The notes beneath the pieces are model-generated. The model had not been told where the DNA came from and ran no database searches. It saw only the letters and a list, made by a program, of their open reading frames with translations. Below, in pieces: positions 1-7,940 of a stretch of DNA of 64,000 nt. The stretch lies in NCBI RefSeq assembly GCF_022815645.1, contig NZ_JALGRO010000005.1, forward strand, positions 124,001 to 188,000, written 5' to 3'. A program made the position numbers and the translations under genes. This stretch comes from Curtobacterium sp. VKM Ac-2922 (lineage in GTDB: Bacteria > Actinomycetota > Actinomycetes > Actinomycetales > Microbacteriaceae). How positions within the stretch are numbered: position 1 is the stretch's first letter; each line of letters begins with the position of its first letter.

Positions 1-617
1 CCCTGCTGGCCAGCCACCAGCGGTCGCGCGATGTGCTGGGACAGGTGTCGGGCCTCCAGTCCGGGTGGACCGTCGCGACGCAGGCCTTCCGCTCCAACGG
101 TGAGCCGGGCGCCGACCAGGCGCTGCGCGAGTACGGGTACCCGCGCGACGACTGGTACCTGGAAGCCGCGGCCGGCGACGACTTCCTGGGCGTGCAGGCG
201 TACACGCGCACGTTCATCGGGCCGGACGGGCCGCTGCCCGTCGCCGACGATGTCGAGACGACCCTGACCGGGTGGGAGTTCTACCCCGAAGCGTCGGCCG
301 ACGGACTGCGCAGTGCGTGGGAGCTGTCCGGGCACGTGCCGCTCATGATCACCGAGAACGGCATCGCGACCGCGGACGACACCCGCCGCCAGGCCTACAC
401 GCAGGGCGCCCTCGAAGGCGTCCACCGCTGCATCGAGGACGGCATCACCGTGCTCGGCTACCAGCACTGGTCGTTGCTCGACAACTACGAGTGGGCCTCG
501 GGGTTCCGGCCGACCTTCGGGCTGGTGGCATGGGACCCGGTCACGTTCGAGCGCACGCCCAAGCCGTCCGCGCACTGGTACGGCGGCGTCGCGCGCGCCA
601 ACGCGCTGCCCGTCTGA
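1..617 (+). CDS. GH1 beta-glucosidase, C-terminal part (5' end outside window)
   Basis: The open frame enters from base 3 and ends at TGA 615-617, giving about 204 residues of a glycoside hydrolase family 1 protein. These enzymes hydrolyse beta-glucosides and related disaccharides, normally in the cytoplasm. The family signature MITENGIA, which holds the nucleophile Glu (codon near 354), is followed by the aglycone/sugar-binding stretch YQHWSLLDNYEW and a C-terminal FERTPKPSAHWY segment, all in the expected GH1 order. The N-terminal half with the acid/base NEP motif lies outside the window. No signal peptide can be judged. Exact substrate is unknown; beta-glucosidase is the default for the family. 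Confidence 0.93.
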   Translation, partial: LLASHQRSRDVLGQVSGLQSGWTVATQAFRSNGEPGADQALREYGYPRDDWYLEAAAGDDFLGVQAYTRTFIGPDGPLPVADDVETTLTGWEFYPEASADGLRSAWELSGHVPLMITENGIATADDTRRQAYTQGALEGVHRCIEDGITVLGYQHWSLLDNYEWASGFRPTFGLVAWDPVTFERTPKPSAHWYGGVARANALPV

Positions 618-651
618 CGTTCTGACGGTCTGCCGGTTTGACGGACACCCC

Positions 652-710
652 TCGAGGGAGCAGCAATCGTCGCGTGCGCCGCCGCGACCCGACGTCTGCT
701 GCTCCCTCGA
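652..710. terminator. Hairpin between convergent genes
   Basis: A perfect 14-bp stem (TCGAGGGAGCAGCA at 652-665 with its complement at 697-710) encloses a 31-nt loop. It sits between the convergent GH1 gene and ankyrin gene, so it probably terminates transcription from both sides. No long T-run is visible, as usual for this window. Confidence 0.65.
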
Positions 711-730
711 AGGCGTCGTGCGACGCGTCG

Positions 731-1903
731 TCAGCGGTGGATGCCGAGCAGTTCGCCGGGGCCCGGGTCGCGGAGCAGCTCGGCGCGGTCGGCGGCGCTC
801 GACCCCTCGTCGTCCGTGGCATAGCGGTCGACGTCGCGTGTCAGGACCTCGCGCACGGTGGCGACGTCGCCGGAGTCCACCGCGGCGATGAGCAGCGTTG
901 CACCCCGTGAGCCGCGCGCCCGGGTGTCCGCCCCGGCGTCGGCCAGGATCCGGACGACCTCGGCGTGACCACCCCACGCGGCGCGGATGACCGGCGGGTT
1001 GCCGTCGCCGTCTCGCGCGCCGAGGTCCGCACCCGCGGCGACCAGGGCGGCGACGGCGCCGCGTGCGTCACGGTCGATCGCCAGGGTGAGCGGCGTCCGT
1101 CCCTCGGTGTCGGTGAGCTGGACGCCCGCACCGCGCCGCACGAGTTCGGCGATCATCTCGGGCCGGTCGAACCAGGCGGCGGCGTGCAGCGGTGCGAAGC
1201 CCCACCGCGGGTCGACGTCGTCGACGTCGCTGGCGTCGTCGGCCAGGTGCAGCCCGCCCAGGTCGCCCCACGCCGCGGCCCGGACCCCCTCGGACGCCCA
1301 CTCGACCCAGCCGTCCGGCACCGGTCCGTGCCAGCCACGCGCCGGCCGGCCGTCGAGCGCGGTGAAGTCGGCCTCGGGGACGCTCTGGACCTGGACCGTG
1401 ACGTCGGTGAAGCGGATGGCGACCTCACCGATGGGGGAGACCAGGAGCCGGAGCTCCCAGGTGTCCAGGCCCGCGTGGTCGATCTCGCCGCGGGCCACGT
1501 GCGCGTCCCCGGCGAGCAGGGTCTCCGGGTCGAGCAGCGGCGGGTCGATGACGGCGTCTGCGAACCGCAGGGTCACCCGAGCGTGGTTCCACCGTCGCCA
1601 CAGGCCGTCCGGGGTGTCGAGCACCTCGTCGTTCCGGACCAGCACCGTGGCGTGCAGGACGACCGGGGCGGGTTCGCCGTGGTCGGGGAGCGCGGTGTGC
1701 TCGTGGTCGTCGGCGGGGGCGTGCCGGTGGCTGGCCTCGACGGTCCACGCCGCGATGCGGGCGTCGGTCCACCGGACGGTCGCCAGAGCCGCAACCGGGG
1801 GTGCGGCGTCCTCGAGCAGCAGCCGGAGGTGGTCAGCGGCGCCGTCGAAGTCCTCGAGGGACACGTAGCCCACTGCGGGCCAGTTCACTCGACTCCATCG
1901 CAC
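731..1903 (-). CDS. Ankyrin-repeat protein
   Basis: Predicted 390-residue soluble protein. The C-terminal third carries three to four ankyrin repeats with the usual pattern: GFAPLHAAAWFDRPEMIAELVRRGA, then GRTPLTLAIDRDARGAVAALVAAGA, then GNPPVIRAAWGGHAEVVRILADAGA, and a degenerate last one. The N-terminal part (WPAVGYVSLEDFDGAADHLRLLLEDAAPP...) has no domain I recognise. I chose the GTG at 1903 because the protein-like sequence begins there (VRWSRVNWPAVGY). In-frame ATG codons at 1957 and further upstream would add residues reaching into the divergent promoter region. Ankyrin repeats mediate protein-protein contacts; the partner is unknown. Transcribed divergently from the acyltransferase gene at 1994. 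Confidence 0.82.
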   Translation of the reverse strand: MRWSRVNWPAVGYVSLEDFDGAADHLRLLLEDAAPPVAALATVRWTDARIAAWTVEASHRHAPADDHEHTALPDHGEPAPVVLHATVLVRNDEVLDTPDGLWRRWNHARVTLRFADAVIDPPLLDPETLLAGDAHVARGEIDHAGLDTWELRLLVSPIGEVAIRFTDVTVQVQSVPEADFTALDGRPARGWHGPVPDGWVEWASEGVRAAAWGDLGGLHLADDASDVDDVDPRWGFAPLHAAAWFDRPEMIAELVRRGAGVQLTDTEGRTPLTLAIDRDARGAVAALVAAGADLGARDGDGNPPVIRAAWGGHAEVVRILADAGADTRARGSRGATLLIAAVDSGDVATVREVLTRDVDRYATDDEGSSAADRAELLRDPGPGELLGIHR

Positions 1904-1957
1904 GGTCCGAGCGTAGCCCTGTGGATCACCGATCGTCTCCAGAGAAATACCGATCAT

Positions 1958-1977
1958 GCATGTCCGACGTGACATGC
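1958..1977. promoter_or_regulatory. 20-bp palindrome in divergent promoter region
   Basis: GCATGTC and GACATGC form a perfect 7-bp inverted repeat with a 6-bp centre, 17 bp upstream of the GTG of the acyltransferase gene. Symmetry and position suggest a dimeric regulator's operator; no regulator is identified. A weak -10 (CAGAAT, 1982-1987) follows it, six bases before the GTG at 1994. Confidence 0.4.
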
Positions 1978-1993
1978 TGGTCAGAATGGCGAC

Positions 1994-4000
1994 GTGACTC
2001 GTTCCCCCGCTGTCCCCGACCCGGCACCCGCGCCGATCCGCACCGACATCCAGGTCCTCCGTGCGCTCGCAGCGGCCCTGGTGGTCGGGTACCACGCTCA
2101 TGCGGTGTTCCTGCGCGGGGGGTTCGTCGGCGTCGACGTGTTCTTCGTCATCTCCGGCTACGTGGTCGCGGTGACGCTCGTGCGCGAGCGCGCCGCGACG
2201 GGCGGCATCGACGTCCTGGCCTTCGCCCGCCGTCGCGTCGAACGGCTGCTGCCCGCCGCGGTCGTCGTCGTGGCCGCCACGCTCCTGGTCGCCCGGGCGC
2301 GGTTGCCGCTCCTCGACTTCCCCGCGACCCTGTGGGACGGTGTCGCCTCGCTCCTGGGGGTCGAGAACCTCGTGCTCACCGGACGTGGAACCGACTACCT
2401 GGCGGGCGAGCAGATCGGGCTGTTCGAGCAGTTCTGGTCGCTCGGCGTCGAGACCCAGTTCTTCGTCGCGCTGCCGGTCGTGCTGCTCGCGGTGCGGACC
2501 CGGGCCGGGTCGATCGTCGTGCTGTCGCTGCTCGTGGTCGCCTCGTTCGTCGTGGGGACGGTCACGGCCCCGGACGTCGCGTACCTGTCACCGACCACCC
2601 GTGCGTGGGAGTTCGGTGTCGGCGTGCTGATCGCCGTGATCGCCGCGGGCAGGGCGGTGCCCGTGCCCCGTCCGGTCGGTGCCGGGTTGCGGGTGGTCGG
2701 TCTCGGCGCGGTCCTCGGCGCGGCGGTGCTCGTCGACGAGTCCGCGCCCTTCCCCGTCCCCTGGGCGGTCGTCCCCGTCCTCGGCGCTGCGCTCCTCGTG
2801 GTCCCGCTGCGACCGCTCCGCACGACCCGGCGTGCCGGCTCGGTCCCGCGCAGCGGCGTTCTGCGGCTGCTCGGCGACATGTCCTACTCGGTGTACCTCT
2901 GGCACTGGCCCGTGCTCGCCTTCCCCGAGGTTGCACGGTCGGTGCCCCTCGCCGGACTCGAGCTCGCCGCCGCCCTGACGGCCGTGCTCGTGGTGTCGTG
3001 GGCCACGTTCGTGGTGGTCGAGACCCGGTTCCGTCGGTGGCTGACCCGACGATCCCCGGGCCTGGTGGCCGGCGTGTGCGTCGGCATGGTCGGCGTCGTC
3101 GTGGCATCGGCGACGGTGGCACTCCCCGGACGCCTCGCCGATCCCCGGCAGATCCCCGCACCGACCGCGCGAGACGTCCTCGCGGGGCCACACGGTTCCG
3201 CGGTCGTCCCGGCGAACGCCCGACCCGGTCTGGCGCAGGCGTCGGCAGACCTGCCGTCCGTCTACGCAGACGGGTGTGTGACACCGCTGACGGCCGGTGC
3301 CGACGACGTGCGCACGTGCTCGTTCGGCAGCCGGCGGGGATCCGCGGGCACGGTGGTGCTCTTCGGGGACTCGCACGCCGCGCAGTGGGCGTCACCGCTC
3401 CGACGGATCGCGCACGACCGGGGCCTGCGGCTGGTGGTCCTGGTCCGTGCGGCCTGTCCGCCCATGGACTTCGCCGTGGTGAACGCCCAGCTGCGCCGGC
3501 GGTACGCCGCGTGCGAAGGATGGCGCCGACGGGCCCTCGACCGCATCGAGCAGATCCGCCCACAGCAGGTCGTGATCGGCGAAGCGACCTCCCGGTACGT
3601 CGGACAGCAGGTCGCGCACACCTCGTTCGCTGCTGCATGGTCTGCGGGCGCGCGCCGGACGCTCGACCGGATGGGGACCGCCCGGGTGTCCGTGCTGCAG
3701 GACACCCCGTCGTGGTCCGCCCCGCCCAACGCGTGCTTGTCCGACCACGTCGACGCGGCGGAGCGATGTGCCTCACCGCGCGACGCCGTGCTCGATGCTG
3801 CGTCCCGGCGGCGCGTTTCGCGGCTGCGCGACGACCATCCGCACGTCGATGTCGTCGACCCCGTCCCGTGGGTGTGCGGGACGTCGTGCAGCCCCGTCCT
3901 GTGGAACGTCGTCGTGTACCGGGATGCCTCGCACCTGACGGACGCCGTCGCGCGGCTCCTCCGACCGCAACTCGACGCTGCGCTGCCGGTGGAGTTGTAG
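1994..4000 (+). CDS. Acyltransferase-3 / SGNH fusion membrane protein (OafA-like)
   Basis: 668-residue integral membrane protein. The first ~380 residues are an acyltransferase-3 domain with about ten membrane segments: the start DIQVLRALAAALVVGYHAHAVF with the conserved His, then GGFVGVDVFFVISGYV, FARRRVERLLPAA, and MSYSVYLWHWPVL. The C-terminal ~250 residues form an extracytoplasmic SGNH hydrolase-like domain with VVLFGDSHAAQW (block I) and DASHLTDAVARLL (Asp/His block near the end). Such proteins O-acetylate exported polysaccharides or cell-wall glycans. It directly precedes galE, its TAG stop abutting galE's -10 box, so acetylation of the polysaccharide made by this locus is likely. The GTG start has no Shine-Dalgarno sequence. 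A paralogue with the same architecture is at 35548-37551. Confidence 0.9.
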   Translation: MTRSPAVPDPAPAPIRTDIQVLRALAAALVVGYHAHAVFLRGGFVGVDVFFVISGYVVAVTLVRERAATGGIDVLAFARRRVERLLPAAVVVVAATLLVARARLPLLDFPATLWDGVASLLGVENLVLTGRGTDYLAGEQIGLFEQFWSLGVETQFFVALPVVLLAVRTRAGSIVVLSLLVVASFVVGTVTAPDVAYLSPTTRAWEFGVGVLIAVIAAGRAVPVPRPVGAGLRVVGLGAVLGAAVLVDESAPFPVPWAVVPVLGAALLVVPLRPLRTTRRAGSVPRSGVLRLLGDMSYSVYLWHWPVLAFPEVARSVPLAGLELAAALTAVLVVSWATFVVVETRFRRWLTRRSPGLVAGVCVGMVGVVVASATVALPGRLADPRQIPAPTARDVLAGPHGSAVVPANARPGLAQASADLPSVYADGCVTPLTAGADDVRTCSFGSRRGSAGTVVLFGDSHAAQWASPLRRIAHDRGLRLVVLVRAACPPMDFAVVNAQLRRRYAACEGWRRRALDRIEQIRPQQVVIGEATSRYVGQQVAHTSFAAAWSAGARRTLDRMGTARVSVLQDTPSWSAPPNACLSDHVDAAERCASPRDAVLDAASRRRVSRLRDDHPHVDVVDPVPWVCGTSCSPVLWNVVVYRDASHLTDAVARLLRPQLDAALPVEL

Positions 4001-4006
4001 TATATT
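4001..4006 (+). promoter_or_regulatory. -10 box for leaderless galE transcript
   Basis: TATATT lies exactly 7 nt before the ATG at 4014, with TGTAG just upstream, in an AT-rich patch that stands out against the GC-rich background. This spacing puts the transcription start on the A of the start codon, and no ribosome-binding site exists. Predicts a leaderless mRNA. Confidence 0.65.
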
Positions 4007-4013
4007 CAATGTC

Positions 4014-5024
4014 ATGTGGGATATGAACGAGACAGGTGCCCGGATCCTCGTCACGGGTGGTGCCGGGTACATCGGCTCCCACGTGGTCCGGCTCCTCCGG
4101 CAGCGGGGTGACCACGTCGTCATCGTCGACGACCTCTCCACCGGCCGGATCGACCGCGTCGCTGGTGTCCCCTTCGTCCTGCTCGACGTGTCCGCCCCCG
4201 GCGCGCGTGAGCGTCTGGTCGAGGTGATGCTCGAGCACCGCGTCACGCACGTCGTGCACTTCGCGGCGATGAAGCAGGTGGGCGAGTCGATGCGGCAGCC
4301 CACGGCGTACTTCGACCGCAACGTCGGCGGGCTCACGAACCTCCTGGCGGCGATGCGCCTGGTCGACTGCACCCAGCTCGTGTTCTCGTCCTCCGCAGCC
4401 GTCTACGGCGACGTCGACGACACCACGGTCCACGAAGACGCGCCCCTCCGGCCGACCAACCCCTACGGGCAGTCCAAGCTCGTCGGCGAGTGGATGACGG
4501 CGAACGCCGCGATGGCCGACGGCTTCCGCGTCGCGAACCTGCGGTACTTCAACGTCGCAGGGACCGGCTGGGACGACCTGGCCGACGAGGGACGATCGAA
4601 CCTCGTGCCCATCGTCGTGGACGCCGTCGACGCGGGGGCCCTGGTGCCGGTGTTCGGCACCGACTGGGCAACGCCGGACGGCACCTGCGTCCGCGACTAC
4701 ATCCACGTGCTCGACCTCGCCACCGCGCACATCGCCGCCCTCGACTGGTTGTCGTCCCGTCGGCCAGGGGCCACGGCGTTCAACCTCGGGACGGGCAGCG
4801 GGGCATCGGTGCTCGACGTCGTCGCCGCGGTCGGGCAGGCGAGCGGCCGCTCGGCGACGGCGACCGATGCCGGACGACGTGCCGGTGACCCTGCTGCCGT
4901 GGTCGCCGACCCGACGCGCGCAGCGCTGCTGCTCGGCTGGCACGCCGAGCACGACCTCGCCGACATCGCGCGTTCCGCGTGGTCCGCCCGCGTCCGTCGA
5001 CTCGATGCGGTGCTCGCGGCATGA
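4014..5024 (+). CDS. galE: UDP-glucose 4-epimerase
   Basis: 336 residues, the normal length for GalE. It interconverts UDP-glucose and UDP-galactose in the cytoplasm, supplying galactose donors to the polysaccharide locus in which it sits. The Rossmann motif VTGGAGYIGSHV near residue 13, the catalytic Ser region FSSSAAVYGD and the YGQSK (Tyr-x-x-x-Lys) motif are all present, as is the C-terminal NLGTGSGASVLDVV substrate-binding region. The start is the ATG at 4014; a second ATG at 4023 is possible, but the -10 box spacing favours the first. The next gene overlaps by ATGA at 5021. Other nucleotide-sugar epimerases of the extended SDR family share these motifs, so a different UDP-sugar substrate is possible. 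Confidence 0.88.
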   Translation: MWDMNETGARILVTGGAGYIGSHVVRLLRQRGDHVVIVDDLSTGRIDRVAGVPFVLLDVSAPGARERLVEVMLEHRVTHVVHFAAMKQVGESMRQPTAYFDRNVGGLTNLLAAMRLVDCTQLVFSSSAAVYGDVDDTTVHEDAPLRPTNPYGQSKLVGEWMTANAAMADGFRVANLRYFNVAGTGWDDLADEGRSNLVPIVVDAVDAGALVPVFGTDWATPDGTCVRDYIHVLDLATAHIAALDWLSSRRPGATAFNLGTGSGASVLDVVAAVGQASGRSATATDAGRRAGDPAAVVADPTRAALLLGWHAEHDLADIARSAWSARVRRLDAVLAA

Positions 5025-5758
5025 CCGGCCTCCACCTGCCACTGTCGCACCGCCGGGCGTCGACGACGGCCAGTCCGTCGCGCCCCGGCGCCCGGCTCCG
5101 ATCACTGCGGGGAAAGCGTGCGGCCGACCTGGTCGGTGCTGCGCTCCTGCTGGCGATCGTCGCGCCGCTGTTCGCGCTCATCGCCGGGGTTGTGCTGGTC
5201 ACACAGGGGCGGCCGGTGTTCTTCCGACAGCGTCGGATCGGCCTGGGCGGTGCGCACTTCACGATGCTGAAGTTCCGGTCCATGCGGCACGACGTCGACG
5301 GCGCCGGGATCGCCAGCGACCACATGCGGGTCACGAAGGTCGGCCAGTTCCTCCGGGCAACGAGTCTCGACGAACTGCCGAACCTGGTGAACGTGCTCCG
5401 CGGGGACATGAGCATCATCGGGCCACGCCCGCAGCTCGAGGGCCTCATCCGGAACCACTCCGACGACCGGCACCTGCGTCGACACGACGTCCGCCCCGGG
5501 ATATCCGGGCTCGCGCAGGTCAACGGCCGCAACGACCTCGACTTCCGGTCGCGCTTCGAGTTCGACGTCGAGTACGTCGACGCCTGTTCGATGCGCCTCG
5601 ATGCCGCGATCCTCGTGCGGACCCTGCCCGCGGTGCTGTCCCGTCGGGGCAGCTCGGCCTGCACGGCCGCTCCTGCGGCGGCGAGCCGGCGTGCTGCATC
5701 GACCGCGTCCGTCGCGGTTCCCGAAGCAGAGCACCGTCGGCGTCCGGTCGTCATCTGA
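5021..5758 (+). CDS. Initiating sugar-phosphate transferase (short WcaJ/PssY type)
   Basis: 245 residues. Polyprenyl-phosphate sugar phosphotransferases move a sugar-1-phosphate from a UDP-sugar to undecaprenyl phosphate, the first step of repeat-unit assembly at the inner membrane face. Visible family marks are KRAADLVGAALLLAIVAPLFALIAG (re-entrant membrane helix near residue 35), PVFFRQRRIGLGG, MLKFRSMRHD, TSLDELPNLVNVLRGDMSIIGPRPQ and RHDVRPGISGLAQVNGRN. The long N-terminal four-helix region of WcaJ/WbaP is missing, so this is the minimal monotopic form. The ATG at 5021 overlaps the galE stop (ATGA), indicating translational coupling; an upstream in-frame start at 4979 would lie inside galE and is unlikely. 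A low-complexity Ala/Arg tail follows residue 215. Confidence 0.9.
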   Translation: MTGLHLPLSHRRASTTASPSRPGARLRSLRGKRAADLVGAALLLAIVAPLFALIAGVVLVTQGRPVFFRQRRIGLGGAHFTMLKFRSMRHDVDGAGIASDHMRVTKVGQFLRATSLDELPNLVNVLRGDMSIIGPRPQLEGLIRNHSDDRHLRRHDVRPGISGLAQVNGRNDLDFRSRFEFDVEYVDACSMRLDAAILVRTLPAVLSRRGSSACTAAPAAASRRAASTASVAVPEAEHRRRPVVI

Positions 5759-5801
5759 CCCGGACCGGGCGTGGACGCCCGCCCCACGTCGGGGTGACGA
5801 C

Positions 5802-5839
5802 GAGAACGGCCCGTGGTGCGCGCACCACGGGCCGTTCTC
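5802..5839. terminator. Perfect 38-bp palindrome, bidirectional terminator
   Basis: GAGAACGGCCCGTGGTGCG is followed immediately by its exact reverse complement. It lies between the convergent sugar-transferase gene (ends 5758) and glycosyltransferase gene (ends 5847), so it can terminate transcription on both strands. Confidence 0.8.
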
Positions 5840-5846
5840 GTTGCAC

Positions 5847-7037
5847 TCAGCGCGGGGGTCTGCGACCGAGGCGCCGACGACCGTTGTCCCGTGCAGTCCG
5901 GTAGAACGCTGCGCACCGGGCCCACACGACCTCTCGCGAGAAGTCGTCCTCGACGCGGCGGAGCGCGCGCTCGCGCAGTGCAGCTCGCAGCGCGGCGTCA
6001 CCGAGCACTTCCTCGAGTGCCGCTGCTGTCCGCACGACGTCCCGGACGGGCACGACCATGCCGGTGGATCGGTCGTCGACGACGTCGCCCAGTCCGGTGC
6101 AGTCGCTGACGATCGTCGGCACACCGGCAGCCCAGGCCTCGAGCAGCACGGTGGACAGCCCCTCACGGAAGGACGGGATGCAGAACGCGTCGAACGCGGT
6201 GTAGTACTCAGCGGGGTCCGGCACGTTGCCCGTGCACGTGACCCACGGTTCGGCCAGCAGCCGGCGGACGTCGTCGTCGAGCGCGTCGATGCCCTCGTCG
6301 GGACCGATCATCGCCAGCCGGATCGGGAGGCCGTGGTCGCGAGCGCGCGCCACGGCACGGACGAGGACCTCGACGCCCTTGTCGCGGGTGATCCGGCCGA
6401 CGTACCCGACGACGAGTTCGTCCGGCCCGGCGTCGAGTGCGGTCCGCATCCGCCGCCGCACGGCGGGGTCGGCACTGAGTCGGCGCGCGCGGGCGGTGTC
6501 GATGCCGACGACGGAGCCCGATCCGAGGACCGTCATGTCGGCGACGGGGAGCCCGAGTTCCGCGCATCGGCGGCGGACGCCGTGGCTGACCGCGATCGTG
6601 CTGGTCGACAGCAGGAGCGCCAGTCGCTCGGTGGCCAACAGCAGCTGCCGTGCGACTCCGGTCGTCGTCTCGAGTCGCAGGCCGTGGAGCACCTGGACGC
6701 GCGCGGGTACCCGTGTGCAGACGGCGGCGATGCCCGCGAGCAAGGTCGCCTTGGGTGTTCCGTAGACGACGAGTTCAGGACGCAGGCGCCGCATGAGCCG
6801 GATGAGCTCGAGCAGCGCTCGGACGTCCTCGGCGGGCGACGGGTCGCGTGAGAGCGGGAGGGCGTGGGCCTGCACTCCCTCGCGGCGACTGACCTCCGCC
6901 AGGCGGCCGTGATCGCCGGACGCGATGTGGACGGGAGCGAGATCGGTCGTCGACAGGGCGCGGAGCTGGTCACGGAGGACGACGTCCAGGCTGAAGTCGG
7001 ACGTCTTGACGATCAGCGTCCCCGAGCGGCGGCTCAT
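5847..7037 (-). CDS. GT4-type glycosyltransferase of the polysaccharide locus
   Basis: 396-residue GT-B fold glycosyltransferase, predicted cytoplasmic or membrane-associated. The C-terminal half shows the family 4 pattern: LVVGYVGRITRDKGVEVLVRA (donor-binding domain start, around residue 210), WVTCTGNVPDPAEYYTAFDAFCIPS, and the EGLSTVLLEAWAAGVPTIV motif with the catalytic-site EX7E arrangement. The N-terminal half carries HGLRLETT and TIAVSHGVRRR, typical of acceptor-side domains. It overlaps the upstream GT2 gene by ATGA (7034-7037), so the two form one leftward operon. Likely adds one sugar to the lipid-linked repeat unit. Sugar and linkage cannot be read from sequence. Confidence 0.88.
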   Translation of the reverse strand: MSRRSGTLIVKTSDFSLDVVLRDQLRALSTTDLAPVHIASGDHGRLAEVSRREGVQAHALPLSRDPSPAEDVRALLELIRLMRRLRPELVVYGTPKATLLAGIAAVCTRVPARVQVLHGLRLETTTGVARQLLLATERLALLLSTSTIAVSHGVRRRCAELGLPVADMTVLGSGSVVGIDTARARRLSADPAVRRRMRTALDAGPDELVVGYVGRITRDKGVEVLVRAVARARDHGLPIRLAMIGPDEGIDALDDDVRRLLAEPWVTCTGNVPDPAEYYTAFDAFCIPSFREGLSTVLLEAWAAGVPTIVSDCTGLGDVVDDRSTGMVVPVRDVVRTAAALEEVLGDAALRAALRERALRRVEDDFSREVVWARCAAFYRTARDNGRRRLGRRPPR

Positions 7038-7885
7038 CGGTCCGCCCCGGCCGCGATCGAGGACGCGTAGCCCGGACGTCGCAGGCCCAGGTGGCGGGCG
7101 GTCTGGCCGGCGGTCCAGACCAGGTCACGGGCCGCCTGCGTCGACCTGGATCGGCCGAGGGACCGCGCGAGTGCACGGCGCGATCGTCCGACGACCTGGG
7201 CCGACCTGCCGAACGGGTTCGTCTGCCTGCTGTGCATCCCGTCGTGGACGCGGTACCGCACCAGCCGTTCCGACGTGTTCTCCAGCGCGCCGACCCGACT
7301 GAGGCGGAGCCAGAGGTCGTAGTCCTGCATGCGGAGGCATCGTTCGTCGTACCCACCCACGGCACGGAGCGCTGCCGCGTCGAGCAGCATCGCGGAGTGG
7401 ACGAAGACGTTCCGCCGCAGCAGGTGTGCAGCCATGCCGGGGCCCGTGGGCACCTCGAGTTCGCCGATCACGGCGTCGTCGCCGTCGATGAGCAGCGCAG
7501 CGCTCCCGACACCGATCAGGTCCGGGCGTGCGGTGAGTGTGCCGAGTTGCCGTTCCAGGCGCTCGGGCTCCGCCACGTCGTCGGCGTCGAGACGCGCGAT
7601 GTACGGCGCCGCGCTGGCTGCCAGCCCGGCGTTGAGCGCGGCGGGGGTCCCCTGGTGCGTCGGCAGGCGGAGGACCCGGACGCGATCGTCCGGGTGGTCC
7701 CAGCCGTCGTTGCCGACGCCGTCGAGGACCAGGACGACCTCGATGTCCTGCAGCGTCTGCGTCAGGAGCGACTGCAGCGCGGTGCGGAGATGGAGGTCGA
7801 GTCGGACGGCGGGTACGACCACGGACACTGCCGGGCCCGTGCCGTGCCGCGGAGGCGGAGCGCTGAGGTCGTCGGATTTCGTCAT
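7034..7885 (-). CDS. GT2-family glycosyltransferase
   Basis: 283-residue GT-A fold enzyme. The N-terminal domain begins with VSVVVPAVRLDLHLRTALQSLLTQTLQDIEVVLVLDG, followed by GTPAALNAGLAASAAPYIARLDADD, which holds the metal-binding DxD. MQDYDLWLRLSRVG corresponds to the ED/W catalytic region of this family, and a basic C-terminus follows. It should add a sugar to the undecaprenyl-linked repeat unit. First gene of a two-gene leftward operon, divergent from the flippase gene at 7941. The ATG at 7885 has no ribosome-binding site but a -10 box 7 nt upstream, so it is probably translated from a leaderless mRNA. Confidence 0.88.
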   Translation of the reverse strand: MTKSDDLSAPPPRHGTGPAVSVVVPAVRLDLHLRTALQSLLTQTLQDIEVVLVLDGVGNDGWDHPDDRVRVLRLPTHQGTPAALNAGLAASAAPYIARLDADDVAEPERLERQLGTLTARPDLIGVGSAALLIDGDDAVIGELEVPTGPGMAAHLLRRNVFVHSAMLLDAAALRAVGGYDERCLRMQDYDLWLRLSRVGALENTSERLVRYRVHDGMHSRQTNPFGRSAQVVGRSRRALARSLGRSRSTQAARDLVWTAGQTARHLGLRRPGYASSIAAGADR

Positions 7886-7892
7886 GTACAGT

Positions 7893-7898
7893 ATTGTA
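7893..7898 (-). promoter_or_regulatory. -10 box for leaderless GT2 gene
   Basis: On the minus strand TACAAT ends 7 nt before the ATG at 7885, with TGA just upstream (TGATATACAAT). The geometry matches the galE promoter. It overlaps the region used by the rightward promoter of the flippase gene. Confidence 0.65.
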
Positions 7899-7905
7899 TA
7901 TCAAC

Positions 7906-7914
7906 TGCTAGGAT
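7906..7914 (+). promoter_or_regulatory. Extended -10 promoter of flippase operon
   Basis: TGCTAGGAT is a TGN-TANNNT extended -10. The start point would be near 7921, leaving about 20 nt of leader with a GGAGACG ribosome-binding site before the ATG at 7941. Its -35 zone coincides with the -10 of the opposite gene. Confidence 0.55.
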
Positions 7915-7940
7915 GTTGGAACACGAGAACGGAGACGATC

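Noticed and set aside
4979-5020. Upstream start for the sugar transferase
   Set aside because: Would lie inside galE and add a non-conserved Arg-rich stretch; ATG 5021 gives the usual ATGA coupling.
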